DNA of 64,000 nucleotides from Panaeolus papilionaceus (GCA_015501605.1 JADNRZ010000027.1:1-64000); one strand, 5' to 3'; positions 11,401 to 21,946 are shown, counted from the stretch's first letter. The notes: generated by a model not told the origin, from the letters alone. Translations and numbers: made by a program.

Positions 11401-12088
11401 GAACCCCGAATCTTGGCCCGATGCACTCCCCACCCTTGAATTCACTCATAACAACCGACGACACTCTGACCGCGCTCATTCCCCTTTCGAACTTATGCTA
11501 GGAACGAGTCCTACACAGATCCCTTTGGCCTTCGAACACACGGTCTACCCTTCTGTGGACAAGAAGCTCGCTTCCCTCCTCAAAATCCGACAGGAAGCTA
11601 TCGCCGCTCACACGTTTGCCAGAAATAGAATGATCAACTTCAGCAAGAACCCGTTCACGCCATTCAAGAAAGGAGACCTAGTCTGGCTAGACTCCCGAAA
11701 CCTGAAACTCGGGCACAATAAGAAGATCTCAACCAAGAGAGAAGGACCCTTTCCAATTACCGAAGTTCTGGGACCCGTCACGTACCGCCTCAAGCTCCCA
11801 AACTATTGGAAGATCCACGACGTATTCCACGCCACTCTTCTCTCCGAATATTCTGAAACACCCGAACACGGACCAAACTTCCCCCAACCGCCACCGGACA
11901 TCATCGGCGGAGAAGAAGAATACGAACTCGACCGAATTCACAAACACCGTGGGAAGCAGAACAACAGAGAATACTTCGTTTCATGGAAAGGTTTCACACC
12001 GTTCCACAATTCATGGGAACCAGAATCTCACCTTGCCAATGCCCCTGACATTCTCCTACCTTATAAGAAGCGTCACAAACTTACCTAG
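8465..12088 (+). CDS. pol: Pol polyprotein with C-terminal chromodomain
   Basis: An intact frame of about 1207 codons. The aspartic protease has LLDSGAAG (about residue 30). Reverse transcriptase has YMDD at about 427-430. RNase H has EADASQYAYGAVL near 575. Integrase has an HHCC zinc finger (from about 792) and catalytic D866, D927 and E963, with D and E 35 residues apart. The chromodomain (YELDRIHKHRG...YFVSWKGF...NSWEPESHL) ends the protein and classes the element as a chromovirus. There is no in-frame ATG at the beginning. The frame is open back to at least 8342, overlapping the end of gag in the -1 frame, so Pol is probably made by -1 frameshifting or by reinitiation. Confidence 0.95.
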   Translation: MIAHNESFSVPVTIKCEQLRTAEPLHTQALLDSGAAGIFIDQSFAKLHDLPLTPLRTPILVRNVDGTANKKGTITHRTTLNLKIYDKIKKTDFLVTGLGNQKIILGLPWLQDTNPEIDWKNASLNWRTPTIKDEPDREERLNSTKNPIPDWYPTDSIIIEERTISQLELHVKKMLGKNTTLTRPDRLTTDDLIISFMEGEPTEETKEIWIDTTLTHSQAFAQKFDKKTDETDPTKIVPPEYHPWISVFSEEASSTLPAHKPWDHEIKLKPDFVHKSAKVYSLNREQDDVTKQFLDEHLAKGTIRHSESPEAAGFFYVAKKDGKLRPCQDYRHLNEGTIKNAYPLPLVTDLMDKLRDAKYFTKLDVRWGYNNIRIKEGDEWKAAFKTKYGLFEPLVMFFGLCNSPATFQSMMDNIFIRQVENGYIIIYMDDILIYATNEQDLEKYTKEVLQIMKENDLYLKPEKCKFNKTKIAYLGFIIEHNKISMDPAKISGIKDWPTPKTLKQVRSFLGFGNFYRKFIRHYSDLARPLNDLLRKDRPFIWTETHQTAFDNLKDRFSKEPVLAMPDQNRPFQIEADASQYAYGAVLTQTDSNGKRHPVCFLSRSFSPAEQNYQVFDRELLGVIRALEEWKHYILGSPHMTVVHSDHKNLTYWRSPQNLNRRQARWFLILSEYDIKLEHMPGHKMIQSDALSRRPDLIPEGENEENTDITMLPETLFINLIDTELQKQITEARPLDKNAMEALETLLKNTNVTSGTSINDWSFEEGDHGKLLFYKDKVYVPNDQELRKSIVMHFHDPVTAGHPGQIETYNAVATSYWWPGMRRFISAYVKGCSTCQQFKINRNPARPTLMPIPAPESLKPFAQTSMDLITDLPPSLGYDSILSVVDHGLTKGVILIPCSKTITAEGTAKLLLDNLYKRFGLPDSITSDRDPRFAAHAFKELLRLLNVESKLSTAYHPQTDGTTERFNQEIEVYLSIYCITNPESWPDALPTLEFTHNNRRHSDRAHSPFELMLGTSPTQIPLAFEHTVYPSVDKKLASLLKIRQEAIAAHTFARNRMINFSKNPFTPFKKGDLVWLDSRNLKLGHNKKISTKREGPFPITEVLGPVTYRLKLPNYWKIHDVFHATLLSEYSETPEHGPNFPQPPPDIIGGEEEYELDRIHKHRGKQNNREYFVSWKGFTPFHNSWEPESHLANAPDILLPYKKRHKLT

Positions 12089-12128
12089 ATTCCCCAGTTC
12101 AACCAACAACTACTTCTCTACAAACAAC

Positions 12129-13373
12129 ATGACTACCACCTCCGCTCTCAAATCCTCATCCTCTTCCTCTTTCTCGTCTGCCCCCAAATCCGTTCGAATC
12201 CACTCTCCAGCTCAAGGTTCCTTCTCGGACCCTCCCACTGTCGCTTCTCCAGTTTTTCCCCAATCAATGTCCAATGAGGAATTCATTGCTCGCACCAAAA
12301 CCCTCATCGCCGAAGCCAAACAACGAGGACGCCTCCTTGAAGAAGAAGCCAATCGACGTGAAGCCTCTTCATCCAAAATCTCCGAGATTCAAAGTCTCGA
12401 CGACGTCCTCAACACTCTCGTTCAAGCCCACGAGAACACCATTGTCAACGGTAACGACCCTGAGCTCACCAACATCCTCTATCAAGCTAAAGGATGGGAA
12501 ACACCCTCTGTCACCCCTGGCTCCGCTCACGACCGTACCACTATCAGCTTCGAAGAGTTCGTCGACATCTTCCGTACCAAAGAAGACTACGACCTCCTAG
12601 CGTGGAAGCTCCCGTTCTCCGATCATCACTTGCCCCACTTTCGTTTCATGGACAACAACGTCAACGAAATCAAGAAACAGATCCTCAAGTTAATGGCAAT
12701 ATGCGACAACCTCCGCAGGAAAGCCACTGACAACTGGGACGTTGGATGTGGCCAGTTCGAGGCCTTCTGCCAACAACATTTCAACGACCCAGACTGCAGG
12801 AATCGTCTCATGGAACTCATCGTCGAGCAAAGGAAGAAATACGCTGGTCACGAACCCAACGACAACTACACCTTCAAACACAATAAAAACCCCTCCTACG
12901 ACTACTCATTTCCCATTCCCCAACTACCAACTCTACCGGAACTCGCATCTCGCGACCCTAAAAATCTATTCAAAAACCTTGACCCCGTCGCCACCAGTAA
13001 CCTCGTCACTCTCTTAAAACAGGGCACCCAACTCTGCTTAAAATGTCCCGTTCCTGATCATTTCATAACAGACTGCCCGACTTCATCTGTTGGAACTGCA
13101 GAAAGGAAGCACCTGGTCACCGCCTTAACTCCTGCCCTGGTCCTATCATCAAGAACAAGAAAGGAAAAAGGAAAGCCTCCTCCAATCGAAACTCCCCTTC
13201 AAATCCATGGACCAAACTCCGCCCCTGGGATCGAATCGACAGAGAATCGAGAGAACGAGGAGAATGGCAGCCCAGATCATCCACCAACAACGACGGCTCA
13301 TGGCGCGACGACTTCTATGACTACGACGACGACATGTGCGACGAAGCCATCCACAACATCAACACCTGATTGA
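12129..13373 (+). CDS. Third ORF of the retrotransposon, zinc-knuckle protein
   Basis: This ORF starts 40 bp after the pol stop, at an ATG preceded by AAAC, and runs 414 codons. The N-terminal part is Ser-rich, the middle is mostly helical and charged (SFEEFVDIFRTKEDYDLLAWKLPF), and near residue 310 there is a CCHC knuckle, CLKCPVPDHFITDC. Just after it, from about 13073, the -1 frame is open to TGA 13367-13369. That frame encodes a second Cys/His cluster, CWNCRKEAPGHRLNSC, and a basic then acidic tail. The second knuckle was probably in frame before a one-base loss. Extra ORFs are not part of the standard Ty3 plan. The role is unknown; RNA or nucleoprotein binding is an inference from the knuckles. 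It is not an envelope-like protein, as no signal peptide or membrane segment is visible. Confidence 0.75.
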   Translation: MTTTSALKSSSSSSFSSAPKSVRIHSPAQGSFSDPPTVASPVFPQSMSNEEFIARTKTLIAEAKQRGRLLEEEANRREASSSKISEIQSLDDVLNTLVQAHENTIVNGNDPELTNILYQAKGWETPSVTPGSAHDRTTISFEEFVDIFRTKEDYDLLAWKLPFSDHHLPHFRFMDNNVNEIKKQILKLMAICDNLRRKATDNWDVGCGQFEAFCQQHFNDPDCRNRLMELIVEQRKKYAGHEPNDNYTFKHNKNPSYDYSFPIPQLPTLPELASRDPKNLFKNLDPVATSNLVTLLKQGTQLCLKCPVPDHFITDCPTSSVGTAERKHLVTALTPALVLSSRTRKEKGKPPPIETPLQIHGPNSAPGIESTENRENEENGSPDHPPTTTAHGATTSMTTTTTCATKPSTTSTPD

Positions 13374-13390
13374 GGTCAATCAGTCTTAAT

Positions 13391-13400
13391 ACGGGGGTAA
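13391..13400 (+). other. Polypurine tract of the retrotransposon
   Basis: ACGGGGGTAA directly precedes the 3' LTR. It is the expected primer site for plus-strand DNA synthesis. Confidence 0.7.
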
Positions 13401-13959
13401 TGTTACGTCGACTCTTTTCTTCTTCATCTTCTCTTTTCTTATCTGGACTACTATCTCTCTTCATCTTATCTTCGTGTACTATCATCTCTCTTTGTACTTA
13501 TATTTCGTCTATTTCCTATCTCCGGAGCCTCACCTTTCCCTCCTATCTCTGACTCCCACTCCACCTTCATTCCCGCTGTCGCTCCACTTCATTTTCCTAT
13601 CTATGACTCACCTTCTTACTCATCTCTCTCACATTTATGACTCATTCCTACTGCGGACCATACTTGTGACTCATATATCTCTCACCTTATCTACTCGACA
13701 TTTACACGCACAGCCTCGCTAGATATCTATATAAACACCGTAGTTTATACCCTTGTTCTTTAGCTAGTTCTTTAACTTCGAATAGAACAACAACTTCTAC
13801 GACGATCTTACTCTTCTCGCTCTCTTCTAAGACAATACCAGCGTAGCGTGCGTACGCAGTGGCATTCTTAGAACGATACTCGAATCCTATCGCACGACCG
13901 AACCGACTCCGACTAGTCCAAAGGCCTTAACCGCAAGCGCCCGTCGGGCTACCGTAACA
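13401..13959 (+). repeat. 3' LTR
   Basis: 559 bp bounded by TGTTACG and CGTAACA, almost identical to 6072-6631. A frame of about 82 codons inside each LTR is made by the C/T-rich U3 sequence and is not a gene. Confidence 0.95.
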
Positions 13960-15050
13960 CATGCGGTGATGCATCAACATGGGCGATAGCAAGCACCGAG
14001 CTGAGAATTGAAGGGGACCAACAGACAATACCATATAGAGTAAGATAGCGCGAAGGCAGAGTGGCGTAGCTGACGAAGATGAAGTTTTGAATTGAGGTTA
14101 GTTAAGGGGTGCGGAAGATTCACGAGCGACGCCTGGTTTTTATTATCTGCGATTCACCCGCTATCCCATTGAACACTGGGACATCAAACAGGCGAACTTT
14201 CCAACATCAGTTACGCTTTTGTATATCCCGTGAATTCACCCTGCTCGCATCGCGGCGTGTATCGGATACCTTCTCTCACATTGTGTTCTTGTCCCTCCCT
14301 CAATTTCAAGGGAAAGGAATAGGTAGCACCAAATATCCGAGATCTGCGATGATGGATGAATTCACGTAGTGTTAAATATTCGATCAAAGAGTAATAATAA
14401 CGAAAAAGATTACTATTATGCTACGAAATTATACTGAAATCTGAGGGCATTGTAAGAAACGGGTGATGAAAGATGCACAGCGGAAGCTTACAAACATAAT
14501 ATACCTAGTCTAGTCCGCTGACCGTGACTCAAGCCTCGCAGAGAGGTCCACGTATCCCAGCGCGATGATCGTATTCCTCCTCTTTACGTCCTCATCCTCT
14601 TTACTTTCATATCGCGACGCTGTCAAATCCGACGTAACCAAGATTGCATTTGCGTTTCGTGTGAGTGAGATTGTGCATAATCGGGAGTCGCAGTTGAGAT
14701 GGCGCAAGGAGTAGAACGGGTTGGTGCCGATGGCGGCGACGGAGTGGAAGGTCGTCAAGGGGTAGAGAAAGACTGGAAAGTGAGCTTAAAGAACTCGCGA
14801 GTTGAGCTTCGGAGTTCGTACTGGGAGTCGTCGGAGACTCAGACTGCCGATGTCGCTGTTGATCGCTTGCTTCACTTCCTCCAAGCGTTGTTCCTGGTGC
14901 ACCTGGACGCCACGTACTCACCACTTTCCCTAAATGGTACTGATCGTTAAAAATTCCAGGGAAAGTGGCATGACGTGGTCGTGAGCCGAGGGTAGAAAGG
15001 GACGACAGGATGACTCGTGGTGTAAGTGTAGGATTAAATTCGCATATCAT
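13960..15050. repeat. Array segment S1, first copy (5' end cut by the LTR element)
   Basis: Sequence related to 38510-38900 plus 40706-40980, to 50210-50790 and to about 24990-25440. Shared landmarks are the phrase GAGCTGAG, the stretch ACCTAGTCTA...GACCGTGACT near 14500, and ATGGCGC...GGAGT near 14700. In the other copies the sequence left of this segment is the 3' flank of a GTPase gene; here it is the 3' LTR. No intact gene is visible. Minus-strand fragments contain Ser/Leu-rich stretches and parts of a gene that I do not recognise. Confidence 0.6.
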
Positions 15051-18000
15051 GTAGATTAAGACGCGAAAGGAATGATATTCGTTGAAGCTAAATACACTGA
15101 AAGCGTCAAAGATACATCAGAACCAACTCACTTAAAAAAGATCTGGATAAATGACTCACTTATATTTAATCAAACCCTTTTGAAATAAGAAAAAAACAAC
15201 CAACCCAGTGTCTCCAGACAGAACGAATCTGATCCAGAGTCAGTCTCCGAACACCTAAGAGCCTCAGAAAAATATTACTCACAGATCCATATCGCACAAT
15301 GAGTCATAATATCTGCAACCCACGACGACGGTTCGCCCAAAGCTCCTCTCATCATCCAACTTGGCCATGCTCGCTTCCCGCCTCTCTACTACCCCAACAT
15401 ATCCATCCACATCCCAACCATCTTCCACTCGCACCCCCGACAGTAATTGTACCCAGAGTCATCATAACCCCGTCGTAGCTACCACTCCCAATTCTGCCTG
15501 ACCCCGACCCTGAATCCAATCCGACAATCCACCGACATTCAACAACGACGCTTCCAGGACCGTCAGCGACACCTAGAGCCAACAAAAGTCAATGAAGGGC
15601 AGGATACGATGACAATGTTCCTCTTACAAGGGAGTGAGGTCCACCAGTGGATGTAGGCAACTGGTAGAGGTCAAAGTGGCTGAGACTCCAACGTCACCCC
15701 GCCATCACTTTCCTCTCCCAACGGCAACATCACACCCTTTCAATTCTCGACTGAGCGGTGTGGGGTATTGACCTCACTGTTGCGTTGACCAAACCGACAA
15801 CATGACCATGTCCTCTGGTCATGGCGGAGTCGTAGCGGGAGGAGGGAAGAAATCTATGATGGAAATTGATGACGTGGCAGGCGTGTTGCCGTTGTCAGAG
15901 GGGATGAGGTTTATGATCACCATCTCTTATCACGCTGGCGAGTCATGATACAGATTCCAAGCGCCTAGGGATCATAGGTAAGGACCATAAGTCAATTGGG
16001 GATGCCAGAAGGGTAGTAGTAGCCAGTACTTACAGAAGATTGAGTGCACGATCGCAAGTTGGGGGTTGAAGGAAGTATAACGAGAGCGGGCCGGCATAGT
16101 AGCCATGGTTTGGGGTGTCGAGACACCAGAGGATGGTTGAACCACAATCGCAGACAGAGGATGTATAGAAGCGACGCTGAGGTAGGAAAGAAAATAGGGC
16201 GGGGATGAAAATTTGAAGAAACTCTGGGGAGGGTATCCATCGTCTATGTTCCCAAAGACGATGATCCCCTGCTAATAGGCATATATGCTACCAATACAAC
16301 TGCAGCTCGCCCGATGCTGTCAGCCCATGTTTTCCCCATGCGAACCAACAACCAACAGTGCAGAGAAACCGTCCTGCACCGCTCGTCCTTCTCGTCGCAT
16401 TTGAACGATGGTGCCTCATGTACCCGCTAAAGTCCCTCATTGAGAAGGTGTAACTGAGGCCAATGTCTCCTTTTGCTGATCCACCAGCGCCGAGCGGTGA
16501 TGTTCTCGTTTCTCTCTCTCTCTCTCTCGTTTCCTCCCCCCTCTAGGTTTGACTACCCTCTCCTCAGCTCAACCCAGCCTCCTTCACCCGCTTTCCCGGT
16601 CTTCTCCTCGTTCTTCCGGAGGATACGTATTGGTCATCGTAGTTGTTGATGCAAGAGCAGGCGATACAGGTGAAAGCGGTGGTGTTGAAGTCAGCGGTGA
16701 TGCAGTTGATGTTGATGTTGGAGGCGGCGCGGGTGCAGGTGAAAAGATGCATGAGGGACCAGAAGGATTGGACGAAGTGGGGAATCGGAGATGACTTTGA
16801 CGCGTCCGATTGGCATTTCACTCCTCTCTCCTTCCCCCTTTAACCCGCTCGTGTTCTCGTCAACATCAACGTCCGTGCTCAACAACATCATAGACGTTTC
16901 CTTCCCCATCTGCTCTCTCTCCCTCAGTTCTTCCATCACGTTCTCCCTTTCTCCCGTTCTCCGCTCCCTTTCCACTCATCGCACGACCTCCCTTCGACAT
17001 CCCCACCCATCATCCCCACCAACGCCAGGCCGCCCGCTTCACTCGCGATCTCCTCATTTGCGATACGCGCGCACTGACAGGTAGGGATTGTGCAGAGTCC
17101 GGCGTTGTTTTGTGAGTTTTTGGCAAGGGTTGTGTTTGAGGTTTAGAGATGCGCAGCGGTACTGGACGTGGGTGGGCGAGGAAAGAGGGTGGTGCGGGTG
17201 CGGGTGAGAGTGGATGCAGGATATGGGATGCGGGTGAGAGTGGATGCAGGATACGGGATACGGGATACGGGATTAGAATGGGGCGGTGAAAGCAGAGGCG
17301 GAGGTTTGAGGTTTGCCATCCTGACACTGGCGCAATCCTTCTCCCTCACGTCCTCCAGGCGTTGTTCCCACCACATCTCATTCTTCCATGACGACTCGTA
17401 CACCTGAAGGCGGGACTTTACGAGGTGGAGGAGATGCAGCTGGGGCGGTGGTCGCTGCGTGTGTTGTTGAAGGGGTCTAGACACGGGCAGAGAGGGGACG
17501 GGTAGAGTTGAAGGAGACCCAGTAGAAGCACTGATTGCAAGACAACTTGAGGGGCTGATGACAAGGAGCAATAGTGGCCGACGAAAGCGTAGAACGTAAT
17601 GGTGATAAGCGGTATGCATTAATGGGTGTGTTTGAAGCTGGAGTTGGAGCTGGAGTGGATGACGGGGTGGGGATTTACTATACAGGCTCCCTCCTACTTG
17701 ATCTCCCACGAAGAGCGTGAATGGAGGGTGAAATTGTGACTGCTCCAGAAGAAGGGGGGATGAGTGGACACGGGAGTGTTTCTGAAGCTGAAGCATTGTG
17801 CTCCAAAGACGCAGATATTGACGAGGTCGTCATAACCGAGTCGTCGCTGCGAGAATAAGAGGTCTGGTGACTGTGGGTGACATATATTATCCTCCACACG
17901 ATGAACAAGGATTAGCCATGGATCGGTCCCACCACCGCTCTTGCTTCATCTCCTCCAATAGTCGTTCCAGTAGCACCAGGACGACATGTACACACCCCCA

Positions 18001-18420
18001 CTTTGGTGAGCCCAGACCTCGTTGGTACCAGTCGTTGACGCAGTGGATTATTTCCAAGAATGGGGATGACGTGGTTGTGTCTAGCACATACGCCTGGGTT
18101 GGGAATGGAGGATAGTGAGGGGTAACATGATGCCTTGCGGGGGATATGAGGGCATATAGTAGCGCTTCATGTTCACTTCACAGCCAGTTAAAACACGGAA
18201 AGAAAATAGTATTATTCACCCTAAATACACTGAGAGCATTGCAGCCGCGTCAGAGCCAGGTCAAGTAAAGGAAAAAGAGGATCATTCACTCACATATATG
18301 ACGTCCAAACCCTTTTAATGGAGAAGATAAAGCCCAGCAACCTGAACCATGCCCAACGCGTCAATGGCAGGCAGAACGAACACATCCAACCACATCAACG
18401 ACTCCATCCACAGTACCCCG
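15050..18420 (-). pseudogene. R-family gene, copy A (unrecognised, degenerate)
   Basis: A minus-strand multi-exon sequence that recurs at 25690-28560 (B), 33530-36760 (C) and 42880-46140 (D). A candidate start is ATG 18407, followed by a hydrophobic stretch (MWLDVFVLPAIDALG), an in-frame TAA in this copy, and a clear intron (GTGAGT...CTCAG, about 18294-18231). Conserved pieces further on are NDWYQRGLGSPKWG with a Leu/Glu-rich tail, a membrane-like region near 16200, and an exon with ADGPGSVVVE and VGGASG near 15400-15570. Consensus GTGAGT/GTAAGT donors are kept, but frames are interrupted. I do not recognise the family. It could encode a membrane protein with a Leu/Glu-rich coiled region. Confidence 0.4.
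17194..17276. repeat. Minisatellite
   Basis: A unit of about 25 bp containing GCGGGTGAGAGTGGATGCAG occurs about twice and is followed by three copies of GATACGG. It lies inside R copy A and is not seen at the matching place in C or D, so it is a recent local expansion. Confidence 0.6.
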
Positions 18421-18583
18421 TCATCCAACAATAGTCGCAAGTCTTTAGAGTTTTAAATCATCAAATAAGAGAAAGGAAGGATTCCATAAAAAGATAATTT
18501 TGGGACCTAGGGGAGGAAGACGGGGTGTCGGTGGTGGTCAATAATGAGGGGAGAAGTGATGCCACGAGTCAAAGTTCAGATTT

Positions 18584-18615
18584 CCAAATTTGGGGAATGA
18601 GATGTATGGCACGTG
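18584..18615. promoter_or_regulatory. CArG box + E-box module, copy A
   Basis: CCAAATTTGG (18584-18593) matches the MADS-box (Mcm1/SRF) consensus CC(A/T)6GG. CACGTG (18610-18615) is a palindromic E-box. They are 16 nt apart, as in four other copies. The module lies about 180 bp upstream of the candidate R start on the minus strand and about 620 bp upstream of the GTPase start on the plus strand. Confidence 0.5.
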
Positions 18616-19234
18616 CGCATTCTGATTTGATGTGCCGACGCAGACAGGGGCTTGGGTTCGAATTTGATTTTGAGCGTTTTAGCTGTGAAGTCAGAGGAGC
18701 GGCCACTTGTTCGTGCAATGGTGATTAGTTTTGTCTATTTGGAGTCCATAAGGTTTACCAATGTGTGGTATCATGGATCACCAATCAGTTTCTGCGCCGT
18801 GTTAATCCATAAAGCCGCGTCGAAACCTGTCTTTGCTTTCCACGTCGTCACGAGTATGCCCATTTTTTCATTTGATATCATGTTAGTATCGGTAAAAATT
18901 GAGGGAACACAAGTTCTGAATGATCAGGGATTAATAAAGATATGCATACCGTACTTGGTCGTCGATGCTGACCTATTCAGTCTTCAAATCTGAGGATGAT
19001 GAATGTCATGTTGATTGTCACATGGCACTATCTCAATTACAATCCCTTCGTCAACGGGAACATAGAAATTCGATTGCCCGTCGCACCAATCGTATCTCAT
19101 TGATCCCCCAGAATAGAAATCCTCGAGGTCACCTCGTGCATATACATAGTTAGGCTCACCAAATTCGGTCACTTCTCACACCCATCTTGCCTTTAACATA
19201 CTAACTCTGCTTCTTCGCTCGCTAATACCGCTCA

Positions 19235-20501
19235 ATGTCTACAATCCCGGAATTTGCAACCAAGCTCAAAGTGATTACAGTTTCAGGAGCTGTGTCGGTA
19301 GAACGGGTCTCAAAAGTAGGGCCAATAGATGGGGGTTGGAATTTTGCTGTATTTGTGTAAGGGCTCAATACTGCCGCGAGATAACGACTTATACATGGAT
19401 GCATAGCCTGCTTGGACCGACTGGATCGGGGAAGAGTACAGTAAGTTACATACCCATCAAATGGACGACAGCTTACAAAATAGAATCACCATTGCCATCG
19501 CAGTTCATAGAATCGCTCGCACCAAACACTACACTCGGCCTTTCCAGCAATAAGTTGGAAGGGTTTACACAATCAGTAACTATATATCGGGTTGTGAATG
19601 TCCAGAGTAACACGGCGAGAAGCCCGTTTTATCTTGTGGATGTTCCGGGCTTCGCAGATACCAAAATTTCATCCATGGGTATAGTCTCCATGTTGAGAAA
19701 GATGATTCGGACAAACAAGTGAGCCCCAGTCACCTCTTTCTTGAGACATGCACTGACCTCAAGCTTAGCAATACATACTTCCGTATTCTTTACTTCACAC
19801 CTATACACAACCCACGCCTTCCTGGAAGTCAAAGGCGGGTCCTGCGAACCTTTGAAGCCTTGACAGGACCTGGGTCAGCTCGGTCCATTACAATTGTTTC
19901 TACAATGTGGGACCTTGTTTGGGGTGAAAGCCCCTCAAGGCGTGCAGAGAGCAATTTTATACAGCTTCAAGATGAGATCTGGAAGGTATGCCAATCTCAG
20001 AAATTTCTTGTGGCATTGATCAATGACATTCCTATCACTCATTAGCCCTACACCAGCAGCGGAAGTGATATTGTCAGGTTTCAAAACACACAGGAGTCCG
20101 CACTGACAATTTTAGATGCTGCTTTTGATCGAGGATTCCTCGACGACGATGACTATCTCCTGTACAGTTCAATTTCACAGCCCCTCCAACAAACCCCATT
20201 CACATCAGATTTATACAATGACCTCCAAATACAAATTCAGGGTCTTCAATTACAACAAATCAACATTCAGTTGGATTTGCAGGATGCAAGAGAGCGATCA
20301 GATGAGCAGCTCATAGCCACCCTTATTCCGCAACTTGAGGAAACACAGGGCCTTCTTGCAAAATTTGAGAAGGAGTTGCAAGAATTTGGGCCAGCACCAA
20401 GGCCTCCTCCTTCCTCAACACCAAAGAAAGGACTCTTTGGAAGGGCCATCGACTCAGTGAAACAGCTTGAAAAGAAGCTTCACAGGAACAGGGATAATTA
20501 A
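19235..20501 (+). CDS. AIG1-like small GTPase, copy A (intact)
   Basis: Five exons (19235-19356, 19407-19440, 19504-19718, 19769-19985, 20046-20501) join in phase into a 347-residue protein. G1 (P-loop) is GPTGSGKST, coded almost alone on the 34-nt exon 2. G3 is DVPGF. The G4-like motif is STMWD, and the next stretch resembles Agaricomycete P-loop GTPases related to AIG1/GIMAP. The C-terminal third is Gln/Glu-rich and probably coiled coil (GLQLQQINIQLDLQDARER...), ending in a basic KQLEKKLHR tail. There is no signal peptide or membrane span. The function is not known; AIG1-like proteins often act as scaffolds in stress or immune responses. The family assignment is good at the level of G motifs. 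Confidence 0.85.
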
Positions 20502-21290
20502 GCCAATGTAGCCTGTGACCACTCTCCAGTAAGTCTCTTGTTATGAGGTTGAACAATGGTCGCCACACTAATACAGCATGTCATTTTCATCAAGCATCAT
20601 ACAATCATCTTCTCACTCTCTTTTTTTCTGCTTCAATTTTCTTTGTTTCAAACATTATCTCTATTCTGGTTACTTTTCGACATTGAACATCTAGTTTAGT
20701 TCATATTTTTGCATTGGTATTTCGTTTCTTTCAGCTTTCTTTCCACATTATGTTGTTGATAACCTTCTGTAATTGATCTTTCCATACACGTCTTTACTCA
20801 TTTAACTCAACCTTGCTACCTCATTGTACTTGTGATACTCATTCTTGAGCTTATCGAGTTCAAGGTAGTGTTGACTGACTGAGGACACATCATTGCTGGA
20901 GTTGATCAATGCCGTGGCGTGTTGTCGTTGTGCGATCGCGGCCTATTTCCAACATCATTTATTTGTTGGATCTCTAGCGAATCCACCCTTCTCCCATCGC
21001 AGCGTGCATCTCACACCTCCTCTCACACTGTACCCTCATTCTGCCATGAACTTCGAGGAAATCAAGGTATGGACTTGTACATTAGATCCAGGAGCAATAG
21101 CGATGAACTTATGCTATTGTTCTACTAAATTAAACTGAAAATGTCGGAAACCCGCCAGATGCCTTATCAGGATCAGGGCCTTGTCAGACCCTTGATGGAC
21201 CTGATCATGCTCGGTTGCGCTCCTGCTCAGACTTAGAAATCCTGAAAATGTTCCACGGTGTATGATTGGTGTACCGTCCCTGATTATGAC
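20502..21290. other. GTPase 3' flank, no gene
   Basis: 20505-20880 is related to the 3' flanks of the other GTPase copies (38154-38500 and 49840-50180), sharing CCAGTAAGTCTCTTG and a T-rich stretch. 20940-21060 resembles 14200-14310. No coding signal is seen. Confidence 0.5.
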
Positions 21291-21301
21291 CCTACTAATA
21301 T

Positions 21302-21946
21302 CAGTGTTGGACGGTCATGACTTTTTTCGCAGAGTCATGACCGTTCAGCTTTGACTATGACCGTGACTAGTCATGACTTTTCAAAAGACTTGACTTGACT
21401 GATGAACCGGTTCAACGGACCGCGTCACCGCGACCCTTATGTCAAAGGCCAAGTCTCTGCCGTAGAGGCATAGATGATGTATCTAAATGTAATGGTAGCT
21501 CTACATGTGAAGAATGAAGGGGAGATCTCTCTTCGTAACGAGAATGGACTATATGATGCACTCAATAGCGAGGAGGATGGAGGAAGGGATGACATTGGCC
21601 GTGCACAATTGATTGATGAAACTACTGCTTAGGCTGCCCTGGGTCATTAATTACTCACAATTTTCAGTCATTTATTGTTTTTAAAAGCCTTATTTTGTTA
21701 ATTTTGCTCTATATACATAAATCTACCTTTCTTTTTCTCTCTTTCTGCGTGATAAAGTAAATACGAGCATTACCGATGATATAATGACGTGGGTTACTGA
21801 CCGTCACACGCCTTTTCTGTGCGTCGGCCAACGCTATTTCTATTTTTAGGAAGACCTGGTCAAGTCATTAGGTCATTGACTGCTGTCATGACTTTTCGTG
21901 ATGGTCAGTGACCTTCCTTGACTAGTCATTGACCGGCACAACACTG
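21302..21946. mobile_element. hAT-like non-autonomous element
   Basis: The left end CAGTGTTGGACGGTCATGAC and the right end (reverse complement CAGTGTTGTGCCGGTCAATG) form imperfect terminal inverted repeats. The flanking 8-mers ACTAATAT and CCTACTAT agree at 6 of 8 positions, the target-duplication size of hAT elements. GTCATGAC-type palindromes cluster near both ends. The interior has no transposase frame. Confidence 0.55.

Larger units (their letters stand above)
6072..13959 (+). mobile_element. Ty3/gypsy chromovirus, near full length
   Basis: A 7.9 kb LTR retrotransposon with 560 and 559 bp LTRs bounded by the inverted repeat TGTTACG...CGTAACA. In order it holds a self-priming site, an AUG-free leader, gag (one frameshift), an intact pol with PR-RT-RNaseH-IN-chromodomain, a third ORF with zinc knuckles, a polypurine tract and the 3' LTR. 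The LTRs differ by one substitution and one single-base gap, so the insertion is recent. The 5 bp flanks (CGCAG left, CATGC right) do not match, and the two flanks belong to different sequences (KDZ transposase left, GTPase-array repeat right), so this is probably a recombinant between two insertions. Confidence 0.93.
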
